Below are positions 48,225 through 61,864 of a DNA stretch of 64,000 bases, piece after piece. Both the position numbers and the translations under genes were made by a program. Source of the stretch: Chrysomallon squamiferum (taxonomy: Eukaryota > Mollusca > Gastropoda > Neomphalida > Peltospiridae); the NCBI GenBank assembly GCA_012295275.1, contig CM022677.1, positions 5,209,597 through 5,273,596 of the forward strand. The letters are read 5' to 3'. Every line of letters starts with the position of its first letter. Positions within the stretch are counted from its first letter, which is position 1. Under the pieces are notes generated by a model. It was given only the letters and a program-made list of their open reading frames with translations, did not search any database and was not told where the DNA came from.

Positions 48225-49120
48225 TATTTGAGTGTTTATTTGGGTGTTAAATATTTTTTTTATAAATAATTTTATTAATTTTTATAGCATCATTTACATA
48301 TGAAATAACCTGGTCATGTATTTCTTAAATTTGTATTCATCTTTATTTGTTTTTAGTGTTAACATAGAGCTATACAGGTATTTAGCTTAAATAATATGAA
48401 AGCATTTAGGGACCCACCCATTATAAAATTTAATATAGTTTAATAATTATAGAGCAAGTCTATTTAACCTAAATCTTTGAAAATAATAAATCATAAATAA
48501 ACTGACTGAAAACAACCGGTCAAACAAAATTAGCATATTTTCTTTTAATAGTTTTATTAGTTTATTTCAAGAACAACAACAACAACAAAATAATTATGAT
48601 AATAAATAAAAAAAAAATAAATAAATAAATAAATAAATAATAACAATAAGAATAACAATAATAATAATAATAATAATTTTAAATTCTCTGTGACTTGTTG
48701 TGTGGTGTTTCTTTGGTGTGTGCTACACAAGTCAATTTATTTTAAAACAAATTTAATTACTGGCCACTCAAAATTTGCTGATACATCATGACGTTGTTTA
48801 TGTTGTTCACATTAGTACAACCACTGGTGAATGTTATTATTAATCGAGTGTCGTTATTTGAAAAAATTATAAATAAATAAATAAATAAATATTGTTCTCA
48901 AATAATATGGCTGCCATCAGTTGTCTATGACTTTTAAATTATAATTAAATAAAACGAAAAAAATCCAAACACATTAACATTTATAATAATAAATAGTAAT
49001 ACCTGTCTCCTTCACAAAATGAAATACTTTAAACAACTGTTTTAATGCGATTACACCAATTCTGTAGAAAATTCTTCGAACATTAAATAAAAAAGTAAAT
49101 CCGTAAAGTCCGACAATCAT
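48225..49120 (-). repeat. Inner direct repeat, right arm
   Basis: Inverted partner of 30105-31010. The repeat continues to about 49470 here with TTAATGCACCAAATAAAATC and GTTGCTTATTATTGTGCAGG, which recur at 55397-55480. Confidence 0.85.
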
Positions 49121-49639
49121 CCCGCATTTTTCTGCATATACAATCCCCCCCCAAAAAAAAAAAAAATAAATAAAAACAAAATTAAAATAATGTTCAAAAC
49201 AAATAAAATAAAATAAAGGAACATCAGAACCTTTATTAAAATATATTTATTTTATTTATTTATTTATATATTTTTTTTATCTTATTATTAGCCAATCGTT
49301 GACCGTAAACTTCAAATAAACGGTGTTTTTATTTTTTTTTCCCCTACTTTTTCTTTCTTCTTCTTGTTTATATTAATGCACCAAATAAAATCACAAAACT
49401 TACAACTCACACTACAAGTTGCTTATTATTGTGCAGGAATTTACCAATGTTTGATATCCTATTCTAAAATGTATTATACCATTTCTATCAATATCACCAT
49501 CGTTGCCGTCGTAACGGCGTTGTTTCAAGCTTTCTAGAGTCCTTCTCATTATTCTTTAGCGGGCGAATCACCTCTTCAAATACATTATTGTGATTTCTAG
49601 TAATGTCGCCGTCGTTCCAGTATTAACGTCTTGGTTAAT

Positions 49640-50325
49640 ATCACACGTCACTGTACAGTATTTCTTTACTTAATACTACTAATATCACGTCACAGTTCTT
49701 ATTTACTTAATATCGCGTTACTGTACATATTTATTTTGCTTAATTTCTGCTACTATTACGTTACGGTTCAGTATTTATTTACTTAATACTGCTACTATCA
49801 CGTTACTATACAGTGTTTATTTAGTTAACGCTGCAAATATCACGTTCGTGTACAGTATTTATTTACTTAATACTGCTAATATAACGTTACTGTACAGTAT
49901 TTATTTATTTAACCCTGCTAATATCACGTTACTGTACAGTTCTTTTTTTACTACTGCTAATATCACTTTACTGTACAGTATTTATTTACTTAATACCGCT
50001 GGTATCGCGTTACTGTACAGTATTGATTTATTTAACGCTCCTAATATCACGTTACTGTACAGTTCTTTTTTTACTACTGCTAATATCACTTTACTGCACA
50101 ATATTTATTTATTATCTCTGATAATATCACGTTACTGTACAATAGTTATTTAGTTAATGCTGCTCATATCACGTGACTGTACAGTATTTATTTACTTAAT
50201 GCTGCTAATATCACGTTACTGTACAGAATTTATTTACTTAATACTGCTAATATCATTTTTTTTCTTTCAGTATTTATTTACTTAATACTGCTAATATCAC
50301 AATACAGTATTTATTTACTTAAGAG
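49640..50325. repeat. 42-bp minisatellite, about 16 units (right arm)
   Basis: Same unit as 29017-29880 in inverse orientation, with fewer units. Both arrays end at the same AGGAGATTCTTCATATTTCG flank. Confidence 0.95.
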
Positions 50326-50752
50326 GAGATTCTTCATATTTCGCAGAATAAGGTCCGCTACAGAGAAAGAATGAAAAAGAAAAAGAAAAATAGAAATGAA
50401 ATAAAGTGTAATGATTCTGGATAAAAACATTTTGTATCAATTAAAACTGACATTTATTCAAACATATTCATAAAATAAAATAAAAAAAAATAAAAAAAAA
50501 ATGTGGAATAACATAATAAAAAATAAGTAGTGACATCTAATTTGTATGTGTTTTGAAGAAGAAACAGAACCACTGCAGACAACACTTCAAAATCTTCATA
50601 ACTTAAGAAGTGCGTCACTTATAAATGACAGCTGTAATGCACATTTTAATCTGTTTTTTGTTCTTGTTTTTTTGTTTTTCTTGAGGAGTGTTTTTGTTTT
50701 CTTTTTTGTCTGTATGTTACTTTATTCTGACATAAACAAATTATTAATATAA

Positions 50753-51912
50753 GAAATCCGCGAACATCTTCCAAGTTACGAAGATTTAAAAGGGGCCGCT
50801 GCAGCTGTGTTTCGACTTCAAGACACGTACAAATTAAATGTGACAAGATTAGCAGACGGTTTTATATATGAACGACATATACAGAGATTATCAGCAGAAG
50901 ACTGTTATCAATTAGGTCGCCTTGCTTACAAAATGAAAAAATACAACTATGTGCATATCTGGATGGACATAAGTCTAGAGAAACACAGAACGGAAACAAT
51001 TCAGAGCGTATTTCATGACTATGAAATTCACGGTAGAGAATTAGCGGGACAGATAGAGGAAGTTTTAAATCTGACAAATGAACAGTTAATTTTAGCTCCT
51101 GGACTTGAACGTGCTCCAAACAGAAGGAAAAAGTATTCAAGTATATCAAAATGTAGGAAAGAAAAGATAAAAGAAAATGCCAGAGTTAAAGAAAAAAAAA
51201 CTTTCGATGCTCTCTGTCGTGGTGAAGACTTTATTAAAGTACGACAGCGACATCGTCTGAAATGTCGCTACCATTACAATAACAAAACTCCGCTTCTAAT
51301 TCTTAAGCCTGCTAAAGAAGAGATTCTGCATTTCTCACCGAAAATTGTTCTCTATCATGATTTTATCAGTGATGCTGCAATTGAAGAAATTAAAACAGTT
51401 TCTATGCCACTTTTAAAAACATCTGAAATCAATCAGTATGGAAACATTTTCAAACTGAGATAAGAATTAGCAAAAATACATTTCTAGGAAGAGCTTTCAC
51501 AGAAGCAGACACGAGAAGTCAGAGAAGAATTGAAGCAATCACAGGACTTTCAATGAAAGCTTCAGAGCCACTTCAGGTGGCAAACTATGGAATAGGCGGA
51601 CAGTTCGCGGCTCATACTGACTATTTCAACATAGCATATTCTTCCGGTGAAAACAGAATTGCCACGTGGTTAAACTATTTGAGTGATGTAGAAGGAGGTG
51701 CAACAGTGTTTCCTTTTCTTGGTGTAAGAATACAACCTAAAGCAGGTGCAGCTATATTTTGGTATAATTTGTATCGGAATGGTTCACATAACAAAATGAC
51801 AATTCATGGAGCTTGTCCCGTTCTTATTGGCTCTTAATGGGTATCAACTTTCTGTATTCTAAAAAAAGGGCAAGTTTTCAAGCGACCATGTTCCACAAAT
51901 CCAGAAGAATAA
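50753..51912 (+). pseudogene. P4HA-like: Prolyl 4-hydroxylase alpha copy (right arm), nearly complete C-terminal two-thirds
   Basis: The frame opens at EIREHLPSYEDLKGAAAAVF (50753) and continues through RLQDTYKLN, AEDCYQLGRLAYKM, TFDALCRGED, KCRYHYNNKTPLLILKPAKE and LYHDFISDAAIEE. It breaks by a small indel near 51461-51475 and resumes at RISKNTFLGRAF. LQVANYGIGGQFAAHTDYF supplies the iron ligands His and Asp (HTD), GGATVFPFLGVRIQPKAGAA the core strand, and TIHGACPVLIGS the distal His. Next is TAA (51835-51837), exactly where the family has the Lys that binds 2-oxoglutarate. The frame then continues WVSTFC...KRPCSTNPEE to a terminal TAA at 51912. The N-terminal ~130 residues and signal peptide are not seen. 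An AG lies just before 50753, so a lost upstream exon is possible. No introns cut the rest, unlike vertebrate P4HA genes. I consider it inactive. Confidence 0.88.
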
Positions 51913-52732
51913 ATGAAATACGATGCAGCTTTTAATGTGCGCAGATGCTAGAAAGAGGTTTCTTTGTTGTTTGTGAAAAAAAGAAAAAGAAATAAAAATA
52001 TATTTAAACTATTTCTTATTGCATGTTATTGATTTTTTTTATTTTTATTGTGCTTTGTTGTATCTTTTTTTCATCTCTTCTTTCTTTCTTGCTCAGTTCC
52101 GCAGTCTTCTTGTCGCGTGAGTTTCTTGCAAATGCTACACTGTCTTAGGTAAAAGATACAACGACAATAGCTAAATATAATAACTAAATTCTTTGTTCTT
52201 GAGATGAAAATTAAAGATTGTTTTAACTGTAAATATTTAACTTTAAATATTTTTTAGGGTGTTTAATTAATTAATTAATTTATCCAAAAAAAAAAATAAT
52301 AATCAAAGATGTTGTAGGTGAATATTTATAATATTATTATTATTTTTAAATTGTTCTTTTTCATAGGTCTGTTTGTTTAAACTCAAGTAATTGAAGTTTT
52401 TAGTTTTAGTGAAACATCTCACCATTATTTCAACAAAGAGGGAAACGTCAAACCAGAATACACGTGTTTGATCAAAGTAATAAATTTACCAGTGGCTACT
52501 TATTTCAGCCAAACGTCGACAAGTGTGTTTTGATATGTACACCAAATTCTTATTATCAATAGTCAGTAATGGTTTTCACTGCTTGTAATAACTTAAATCA
52601 TATCTATCTATCTAAATATATATATATATATATATATTAGCAGTCCATTGTAGATGTAAATTGTCATCAAGTATCTGTTGTGTTAAAAATGAGGTCAACA
52701 AACAAGTATACTTATATTAGAAACTGGCAATC

Positions 52733-52736
<4 letters not shown>

Positions 52737-52784
<48 letters not shown>
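52737..52784. repeat. (CA)n microsatellite
   Basis: About 24 CA units in the part of the right arm deleted from the left arm. Confidence 0.95.
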
Positions 52785-52789
<5 letters not shown>

Positions 52790-52857
52790 AGACGGCTTAT
52801 TACTTATTATTTCACTGAGGTATGAATCCGGATGAATCCGGGTGTAAATTTGAGAAC

Positions 52858-53145
52858 AACAGAAAAGTTTATATAGTAATTACATTGTTAACAACGGCAC
52901 GCAGTTTTCTAAGTATTATCATTTGTTAAAGAAAAGTTTATATAGTAATTACATTGTTAACAACGACTCGCAGTTTTCTAAGTATCATCATTTGTTAAAA
53001 AAAAGTTTATATAGTAATTACATTGTTAACAACGGCACGCAGTTTTCTAAATATTCTCATTTGTTAAAGAAAAGTTTATATAGTAATTACATTGTTAACA
53101 ACGGCACGCAGTTTTCTAAGTATTATCATTTGTTAAATGACGGCA
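52858..53145. repeat. 69-bp minisatellite, about four units
   Basis: The unit contains AAAAGTTTATATAGTAATTA, CATTGTTAACAACGGCACGC and AGTTTTCTAAGTATTATCAT. The period is a multiple of three and gives a 23-residue open repeat (LLKKSLYSNYIVNN...). It is present only in the right arm. Confidence 0.95.
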
Positions 53146-54989
53146 GTTTGAACACAATCAGACTGCCGCGTGAGATGAAATGATCGCTCTTCTTTGAAGG
53201 GTTAACATTGACACTAAACGTCTTGTAATTGCTACGTGCAGCTAGATGAACAATATTATTGTTAGTTTTTCACGTTTTTCTATTGTGTAAACAGAAAGAT
53301 TTAGCTACGTAGTGACTATTATATGCAACTGTAGGAAAGCAGATAGAAAACGAAATAAAAAGTCTGAATGGACTGAAGATAAAAACAAACTTTCGAACCA
53401 CTGATTATCTTAAAATGAGAACAAAATTAAGTCTTTTGCTGCTGTTATCGAAATCAGCTTTTGCAATTAATGTTAAACTTGGAGGCCACGACAGAGAAAT
53501 TTGAAAAGAAATATGAAAACAACAACTACAAAAAAATAAACAGTCATCAGTGACAGTCTATTTTTTTCGCTGACAGTTAACCTTTAACGTTTGTTAATAT
53601 TCCAGTTTTGTATTATTTTAATCTTTATGAATCTGTGTTTGTTTTTTATTATTTATATTTTAGTTATTTATCACATATTAATAGACACGGCATATTGTTT
53701 TTATTATGTAAATTGATATATGCTATTCCTGGAACGTACCTACACATTTACATTTATTACTCATTATACAGCTATATACGACGTTTCGTTATCAGCGATT
53801 TTCTGTGGTGCGCAATGACTTACACCGAGAACCCCACAAACAGAAGAAAGAAAGAAACTGTAGCTGAAGGGAGATTACTCTCATATAATAATAATTTTGT
53901 TTTTTTGGGGCGGGGATTCCTGCTGTTATTTGCGGTATTTGTTATTTATGAATTTTGCAGATAAATGTAGATTCTAAGAATCACGAAGAGTTGATTTCTT
54001 TATATATATATATATAGGTAATAGTAGAATATTTCTTTCTTGAAATGACTGTTGGTTTTGTTGTTTTTTCTAATTTAGCTTGTCAAATGTTTTGTCGTCT
54101 GCTTTTTGGATAGTTTTCAAGGGCAGATAATCAAAAATGAATTATTAAACAATACGATGCAGAATCTTGTCACAAGTCTCGAGTTTATTTGTTTTGAGTA
54201 ATTTATCTGACTTTTTATTGATCAATCAACAGAGTAATCAGTCATATTTTGCTTTTCATTTAAATTATTATTTAATTATATTTATCAGGTATATGACAGT
54301 ATTTTCAAAAACGTAATTTTCCTTCATAATCTGTGGAAAATCTGTTTTCATTTCAGTCATTTAGCAAACAGAACACTGAATATCTCATACAGTTTCAAAC
54401 CAGCATACACGTGTTTTATATCAAAATGACGATTTCTAAAGCTCAACAGTATTTTTAAGCATGATGCAGAAATTAACAAATTTTAATTAACTGCACTAAA
54501 TCGCTTAGCTGTACCTTACAGTTTGATTATTAATTTCCCAATTTAAGTAACTGGCAAATTCATTTATTTGTATAAAATTTGGCAGAATATAAAGGAAACT
54601 ATAAATTTGTCTGTCAATTCTCCATTGTTTATCAAAGAATATTTTTCTTTTTTCTGTTTTTAGGAGATTTCACTGTGTTGAAAACATAAGTCAACATGAC
54701 AGATTTGAGTTGTATCCTGTTTTAGTTCACGTTGTATCTTATACAAACAATGTGGAAATATTCAAATTTTAGGAAAATAATTTTTTTCTTCTTCACTAAA
54801 GGAGATGATTGCTGCTTGTTTTCTCAGTCATGATGCTGTTCAGAGAATCCATTGTTACTTTAAATTCAAACTATAAAACTATGTAATATTTATATATATA
54901 TTTAATAATGAATAACAGCTGAAGGCTTTTAGTTTCAAGATTTATATCTGATTATCTACAAAAGTTCCGACATCGTTTATTTTTTTCTG

Positions 54990-55510
54990 TATAAATAATT
55001 ATTGTTTCCAGACAAGATGGCTGCCATCATGTGGCAATTCTGTGTAAGATTCTTCGAACATCAAATAAAACTGTAAATCCCTAAACACCGGCAGTCATCC
55101 CGCAACAACAAAACAAATAAAATAAATAAAGGAACACAATAACCTTTATTAAAATATACTGTACTAATTATAAACCGATGTGGTTCTTTTTTTTCGTTTT
55201 TTTAATTTTCTTTTTTTAATCTTATTATTAGCCAAACAGAAATTCGTAAAGACCGTAAATCATCGGCATTTTTCCACAACTACTATACTAAAACAAATAA
55301 AATAATACAAATAAAAAAGAGTTCAACACAAATAAAATAAATAAAGGAACATAATAACCTTATTAAAATATACCTTACTTTCTTTCTTCTTCTTAATTTA
55401 TTTATGTTAATGCACGAAATAAAATCACAAAACTTAGAACTCACATTACAATAAGTTGCTTATTATTGTCCCGGAATTTACCAAGGTTTGATATAGGTCT
55501 GAAGAATTGG
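54990..55510 (-). repeat. Outer direct repeat, right arm
   Basis: Matches parts of 48900-49470 in the same orientation: GATGGCTGCCATCATGTGGC, ATTCTTCGAACATCAAATAA, CATCCCGC, ATAATAACCT, TTAATGCACGAAATAAAATC and GTTGCTTATTATTGTCCCGG. The part beyond the ATGGCTGCCAT motif is missing. An internal ~110-bp segment (AAATAAAATAAATAAAGGAA onward) is duplicated at about 55115 and 55327. Confidence 0.7.
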
Positions 55511-57793
55511 TCTGAAAAAAAATAAAATAATAATAATAAAATAAAATAAATAATACTTTTCCTTTGTTTTACATACATCGCATTTTAAACTGTGTAGTCT
55601 GTGTAAGATATCTCATATTACCGTCATTACTAAAACTAATGTTTACTGTTATCTAAACTGAGTATGCGTTAAAACAACAAATGATCCCATCGAACAATTC
55701 ATAATGGCACTACATTTAAACTTTATTTCTCTTAAAACAAAAATGTGTGTGTTTGTGTGTGTGCGATCAATGTTTGAACCTATTCTATCATCTGTTATCA
55801 GTAACAAAGTAGAAACTAATCAAATGAAGGTTGTATTCACCTTTTCGGGTATCTTTTCCTGGCGTGCTGAAATGTTAAATAAAAACATATGAAAGTAAAT
55901 ACGTTTTAATATATTTGTAAAATTTCAATAATAAGTAAAAGTATTTCAAAATAATTAATTTTATAATTGAGACAGAGACACACACATTTATTTAATTTTT
56001 TTTATTATTCCTATATTTAGAATTAGAAAACGTGTTAGCGTAGAATTTTAATTTTATTTTAAAAAAATATTCATTTTCTAATTTCATTCGAATTTTATTC
56101 CTGAATATTTACTGCACTTCCAACTAGAAAGATTAAGATGAATATCACTTCATATATAATAAATTATTTGCTAATATTTCAAGTGTAACCTCAGCTTTTA
56201 AATACACACCTGTCTAGAAAAAGAAAATCAATATTTAATTATCAATACAATCTCAGGTGCAGCTAAAAACTAATCCTGATTTTGTTAGTAACAGATAATT
56301 GTAATCTGGAAGCCCTTTACATTTCTATATCCTTCTTGAATGAGATGATATATGAAAGTAAGTATGTTTTTAATATATTTGTCAAATTTCAATAATAAAT
56401 AAAAGTCTTTCAAAATAATTCATTTTATAACTGAGACACACACAAACTTATGTATGTATACGACAAATTATACTGAAAATTACAGGTATGATTTCACTGA
56501 ACATTCAGAAATATAGATTGAACTTCCGTGTTTTTCTGAGGCCTAGAATTGTTTTTGATCAGAGGACTGGAAAATTCATAACAAACGTTAAACATTTTAT
56601 CTCAATCTCAGTTTTGTCGTATAAACGGCCGTAATGTTAGCTGAAGGCGTTTTTCAGGTTTCTGAATAAAGGCCAAACATTAATTCTAAAACGAAGGGTT
56701 TATTTTAATATTATGACCGAAAAATATAGGAGGAAAATGTATATACACAATCTGTGTGTTTATGTGTGTGTGTGTGTGTGTGTGCGTGCGTGTCCATGTG
56801 TATCTGTATAAAAATGAAAAAATTATCCTATTTAAATTTATTTTCTGAATATGAATGTGTAAGTAAAGTGCCTTTTGTAAACGGAGAATGTGAAAAAAGG
56901 ACTCAATGTTTGTATTGAATTGTACGCTAATAAAAACACGTTCCTTATATCAATTCAGGTCTTTTGTTTTATGATTTACAGTCAGCGATCAAGTGGGTTA
57001 AGAGAATTTACATTATCCTCACTTGAAGAAATCACAGTTGTTTTCACACGAGTGTTTACAATAATCATGTTCTATGAAAAATGATATATTTTCAGAGATA
57101 GGTTTGATGCTGAAGTGTGCACTTGTTTAACCAACACAGCATGTTTCTCTACCAAGTTCAAGATAAATAAAGTGTAATGAAAATTATAAACACCATTCAC
57201 AAATTTCTTCATTGGAAAATTTAGATTACTGTTACAAAAATGTGTTCAAAATTTTTGGTAGAAATGTTTATTGCATTCGTAACAGTTCATTCAAATTTAT
57301 CTTAAAAATGCTTTAATAATGAAAAACAAGGCAACAACAGAAAATGAAAAAAATTATATTTATTTTAATAAATATCAACATTAGTAATTATAACTTAAAC
57401 AACAAGTGTAAGTTAAATAGGTATTTATCTGTACAGAAGACAGCAGGTACAGATCTAGGGTGTGGTGTGTTAACATATTTGTGTGATGAGAAAATTCTCC
57501 AAATGTTCTCTTACTCCTCTACCATATAAAACTTTCCATTAATTTTTTTCTCTCACACACTGCCTGAAATAAAAAATAAACAGTTACCAAGTACAATTTC
57601 TCAGATTGTCATAGAATTTTATGGTATTTTAAAAGAATGAGAAAGAGAGACAAAGCAAGAAAGATATAATGAGAGACAGAAAAAATATGAAAGATGATCA
57701 AAGAGAAAGATATAAAAAAACAAGTGAAACAGAAAAAATACAAAAAACCCAACGACATTCAACAAAATAAAATAAAATTTGAGTGAACTTTTG

Positions 57794-57837
<44 letters not shown>

Positions 57838-58700
57838 TGTATACACACATTTTTAACAGTGCTTTTATGGTTAATCTTTAAACTAACAGGCTCAGAAATC
57901 ACATCCTGGCCTTAAATAAATGATAACTGTGATTACCAAAAACACTTCTTATTAAAAACACTTCAATGAAAACAACAAAGATAAAGATCACTGAAAACAA
58001 AAATCTAATAAAAATATGATTTCCTTTATAAACTTTGGTCTGAGTATTTTATCAGCACATAAATATCAGTATCAGTTTGTGTGAATTAACAGAATATTTT
58101 ATCATGTTATTCTGTGTATCAGAAAATGTTGAATAGAATATTATAAAAAATCATACAAATGGTAGACATTATTATTTTCTACATCAGAACACTGGATAGA
58201 GGCAACAATCATCAGTTAAGTTGTATGGTTGAAATTATCATTCTTTGTATCAGAAAATGTTCTATAGAGCATTTTTAAAATCATTTTCTATGAAGTAGAA
58301 TTGACATTCATTCATTCATTCATTCGTATAGTTTGTAAAAACAAAGGTTATCCACAATTTCAGTTATTTAAAGACAAGCTTTCATCCCTGACCATTTCAC
58401 AAACAGAACTGACATAATTTTATGAGCACATGATACCAATACACATCATTACAAACGAAAGAATACATTTTTAAATTTTTAATTTTTTTTTTGTATCGGT
58501 TACCATTATTTTATTATTTTTTATTTATTTAGTTGTTTATTTATTTTTGTTATATGTGAGCCTTTCAATGTGCATCAAGGCAAAAACAAACCAATTTGTT
58601 TAAACCTAGGTATCATAATTATGCAAATACAGTTTATGAACAGGGAAAGACAATGAAAGAAAGGAAGACAGTGAAAAAGAGAATCAGAGATAGTGAGAGA
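55510..58700. other. Mostly non-coding; includes a roughly 100-bp direct duplication
   Basis: 55888-55990 and 56345-56450 share AATATATTTGTMAAATTTCA, AATAATAARTAAAAGT and TTTCAAAATAATTMATTTTA (IUPAC codes at the differing positions). (GT)n lies at 56765-56784 and (CA)n at 57797-57835. A weak acceptor at about 57559 precedes a short open stretch (AVCERKKLMESFIW) that might be a further 3' exon of the minus-strand gene that begins at 62661. Nothing else was recognised. Confidence 0.55.
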
Positions 58701-58727
58701 GAAATAAAAATATTACAACATCATCAC

Positions 58728-59551
58728 TATACATGACTTTTGCCTCCAATTCTTTACTTTTAACATCATCAACTTTTATGTTAGTTCTTGACACTATCAT
58801 TGGTTGTCCAAATATCTTAGCCTAGATAACAATAAACATATTTTTTTAATTATTCATAATAATCATTGTTAGTGTTAAGCAACAGTAGTATTTGTAATAG
58901 TAGTAGTTGTAGTAGTAGTAGTAATAATAACAGTAATACATTACAATAAGATTAATAATGATAATATTAACAGTAATAGTAATATTAATAGTAATTGTAA
59001 AAAGACAAATAAAATAATAATAATAATGATAAATATGTTTTTATATTAACAATAAAAAAGTACAGTAGTATAATAATACAAAATAAGATTACTAACAAAT
59101 CAAAAAGAAGAAGAAAAGATTATATAAAAATAATAGCTTGCCACTTTAATTTATTAAGAATCAAAAATTATAAAAGAAACAACAACCAAGAACAAACAAT
59201 AGAATTAATCTCATTAAGATAGACATTTAATAAAAAAAAAAAAAAACTACTTCCTCTACAGTGCAGTCTGCCTCCATGTCAAAGAGAGGTTCTGGTTTCT
59301 GAATACTTGCATTGCCAGACAGATTGAATGCATACACAGTCCTTGCACAGCTAGCTGGAATGAAAGTGTGATTTTAACAACTGTTTATATGTAAGAAGAA
59401 ATATATTGTTCTTTACATTAAAAAGAAAGGAAAGTTTTAGAAATTAATGTAAAAGTTGATATTAAAACTGGATGCAAAAGTTGAGATTTACATGTTAAAT
59501 AATGAGAAATGTTATTTCATGTCAATCATTTTATATTTATTAAGCTCTCTT

Positions 59552-59618
<67 letters not shown>

Positions 59619-59845
59619 ACACAAACACTACATTAATAACTATTTTCTTGTTCTTTTATTTGTAAATACATACATAGATTTTATTCAAAGAAATAGGTTT
59701 GTAAGTATGTGTGTGTATTTGATATAATAAAATCAGTGTATGTATTTGTAAAGAAAATAAAGTTAATATAAATAATGTAGTTATAATAATAACTTTTTAA
59801 AACTGTTTATCCAAAAATTACACGTGCACATATATATGTATATAT

Positions 59846-59881
<36 letters not shown>

Positions 59882-60422
59882 TAATTGAAAAAAATAATTT
59901 CATACACAGAATACAACACACACAGATAGACAGCTAGCTGTGAACTGTTATTACTGCACTACCACATGCTATATAATCACTCACCATGAGCTTTCAACAT
60001 GGCTGCAGTGTCAGAAGTTGATTGTTTCCTTTATCTGTGAGAATGGCTGGCCAGTGCATCATATTACCCAGCATTCCTAGAGGGAGATAAATAAATTAAT
60101 AACTAAATGAGATGACAAATTTCAATAAATAAGAACCATATAAATGTTAAAATAAAAAATAACTATAACTGTTTACCAGGATATCCTCCAAGTGCTGTCA
60201 ATTTAATCAGGAAGAAAATCAGTTGCCACCAGTATTCAAGCTCATTAACTCAGAGTTGTGTCCCTTGGTGGTATAAACAAAGACTAAGGGCAGATTCAAT
60301 CTTAAATTTAAGTAAAACAGACCTGAGTATTTTGTACACAGCATTTAAACATATAAACTGATAACCAAATATTTCTTAACACACACACTACTGTCCGAGT
60401 AGTAACAATTATCACTGTTGCT

Positions 60423-60457
<35 letters not shown>

Positions 60458-61228
60458 AACCTCAGGAATATAAATATATGTAAAGCTAAAATTACAAAAT
60501 TAATTATAAAAAGCAGAAAGAGTAAGAGCGATGTAGATCTATCTATCTATCTAGATAGATAGATAGACAGATATAATTATTTAAAAACATTTACAAAATT
60601 AAAATCAGTAACAGTTACTTTTAATGAAGCAAATGGCTACTACTGACCACAAATGGCTTTCACAGCATCTGTACCAGCTGTTCTGAACCCATCTAAGTTA
60701 ATGGTTGCTTCTTGAGTCAGTGACATCAACAAAGGTAATCGTCCAAACATACTAGAGTTTAGTTCTGCTTTTATTAAATTGATATACTTCAAGTTTGTAA
60801 ATTTCTCTGTGGACAGTTTCTTTGTGAGTCCATCAGCTTCATCAATGCCGTACACCAGACTTGCAACAGAACTTTGGTTTGATTCATCTCGATAAAAATG
60901 AAAAAAAAAAAATCATTCGTCTTTCATATACATACCACAACACATACTGAAACACACATAGAAAAAGCTAGCAAGTACATTTACAGAGACACGCATACAC
61001 AGACAGACAGAAACTCAGAAACAAAAACACCAACTAACCCTAAATACCAACAACAGATGACAAATACACTGAGATGCCAGACACAGACACAAATAGAATG
61101 ACAAAGAATGAAAGAGAAAGAAAATACAGAGAAGAAAGAGAGATTGTTAAGTAGAATGAGGTTGATAGTTATGGATAAAGAAAAAAATAGAAAACAAAAA
61201 CAACATACAGAGAGAAGGTATGTGCAGG

Positions 61229-61293
<65 letters not shown>

Positions 61294-61544
61294 ATAGAGA
61301 ACGAAGACAAAAAGTAAACAAGCAGTTTTTACATATTTAATAAACAATATACCTAATAAACAATTGGAGTTCAGACTTAATTCCTGAAGAAAACTTGTGT
61401 CTGGTTTGGATTCTGGAACATCTGAAGTAAAATGAAAAACTAATATCAAGAAACTTGAGAGAAAAAAAAAACAAAAGAGAAAAAATATAATAATGAGAAA
61501 TTTGTCAAATCTAAATAGTTAGAAATTGAAATACACGAGAGATT

Positions 61545-61635
<91 letters not shown>

Positions 61636-61807
61636 ATGAGATATAAAAATATACAAATCTAAATTAACCATCATCAGCAAGTGTTTGGTTGTTAACTTTT
61701 GCATCATTCAGATGAAAAGCAGTTGTCTTTGGATGATTGAAAACATCAGGCAAAAACTGAGTACACAATTTAGTGATCCCAGCTGGTAATAAAAATAAAT
61801 AATAACA

Positions 61808-61864
<57 letters not shown>

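Noticed and set aside
49640-50325. Regular repeats reminiscent of a CRISPR array
   Set aside because: Units are contiguous with no unique spacers, and the genome is eukaryotic.
50546-50752. Upstream frame (starting MCFEEETEPLQTTLQNLHNL) as the missing N-terminal exon of the prolyl hydroxylase
   Set aside because: A weak AG precedes 50753, but there is no convincing donor, no signal peptide, and no recognisable P4HA N-terminal sequence; left unassigned.
53608-53964. 118-codon Tyr/Phe-rich frame
   Set aside because: AT-rich composition only; the mirrored left-arm sequence does not preserve the frame.
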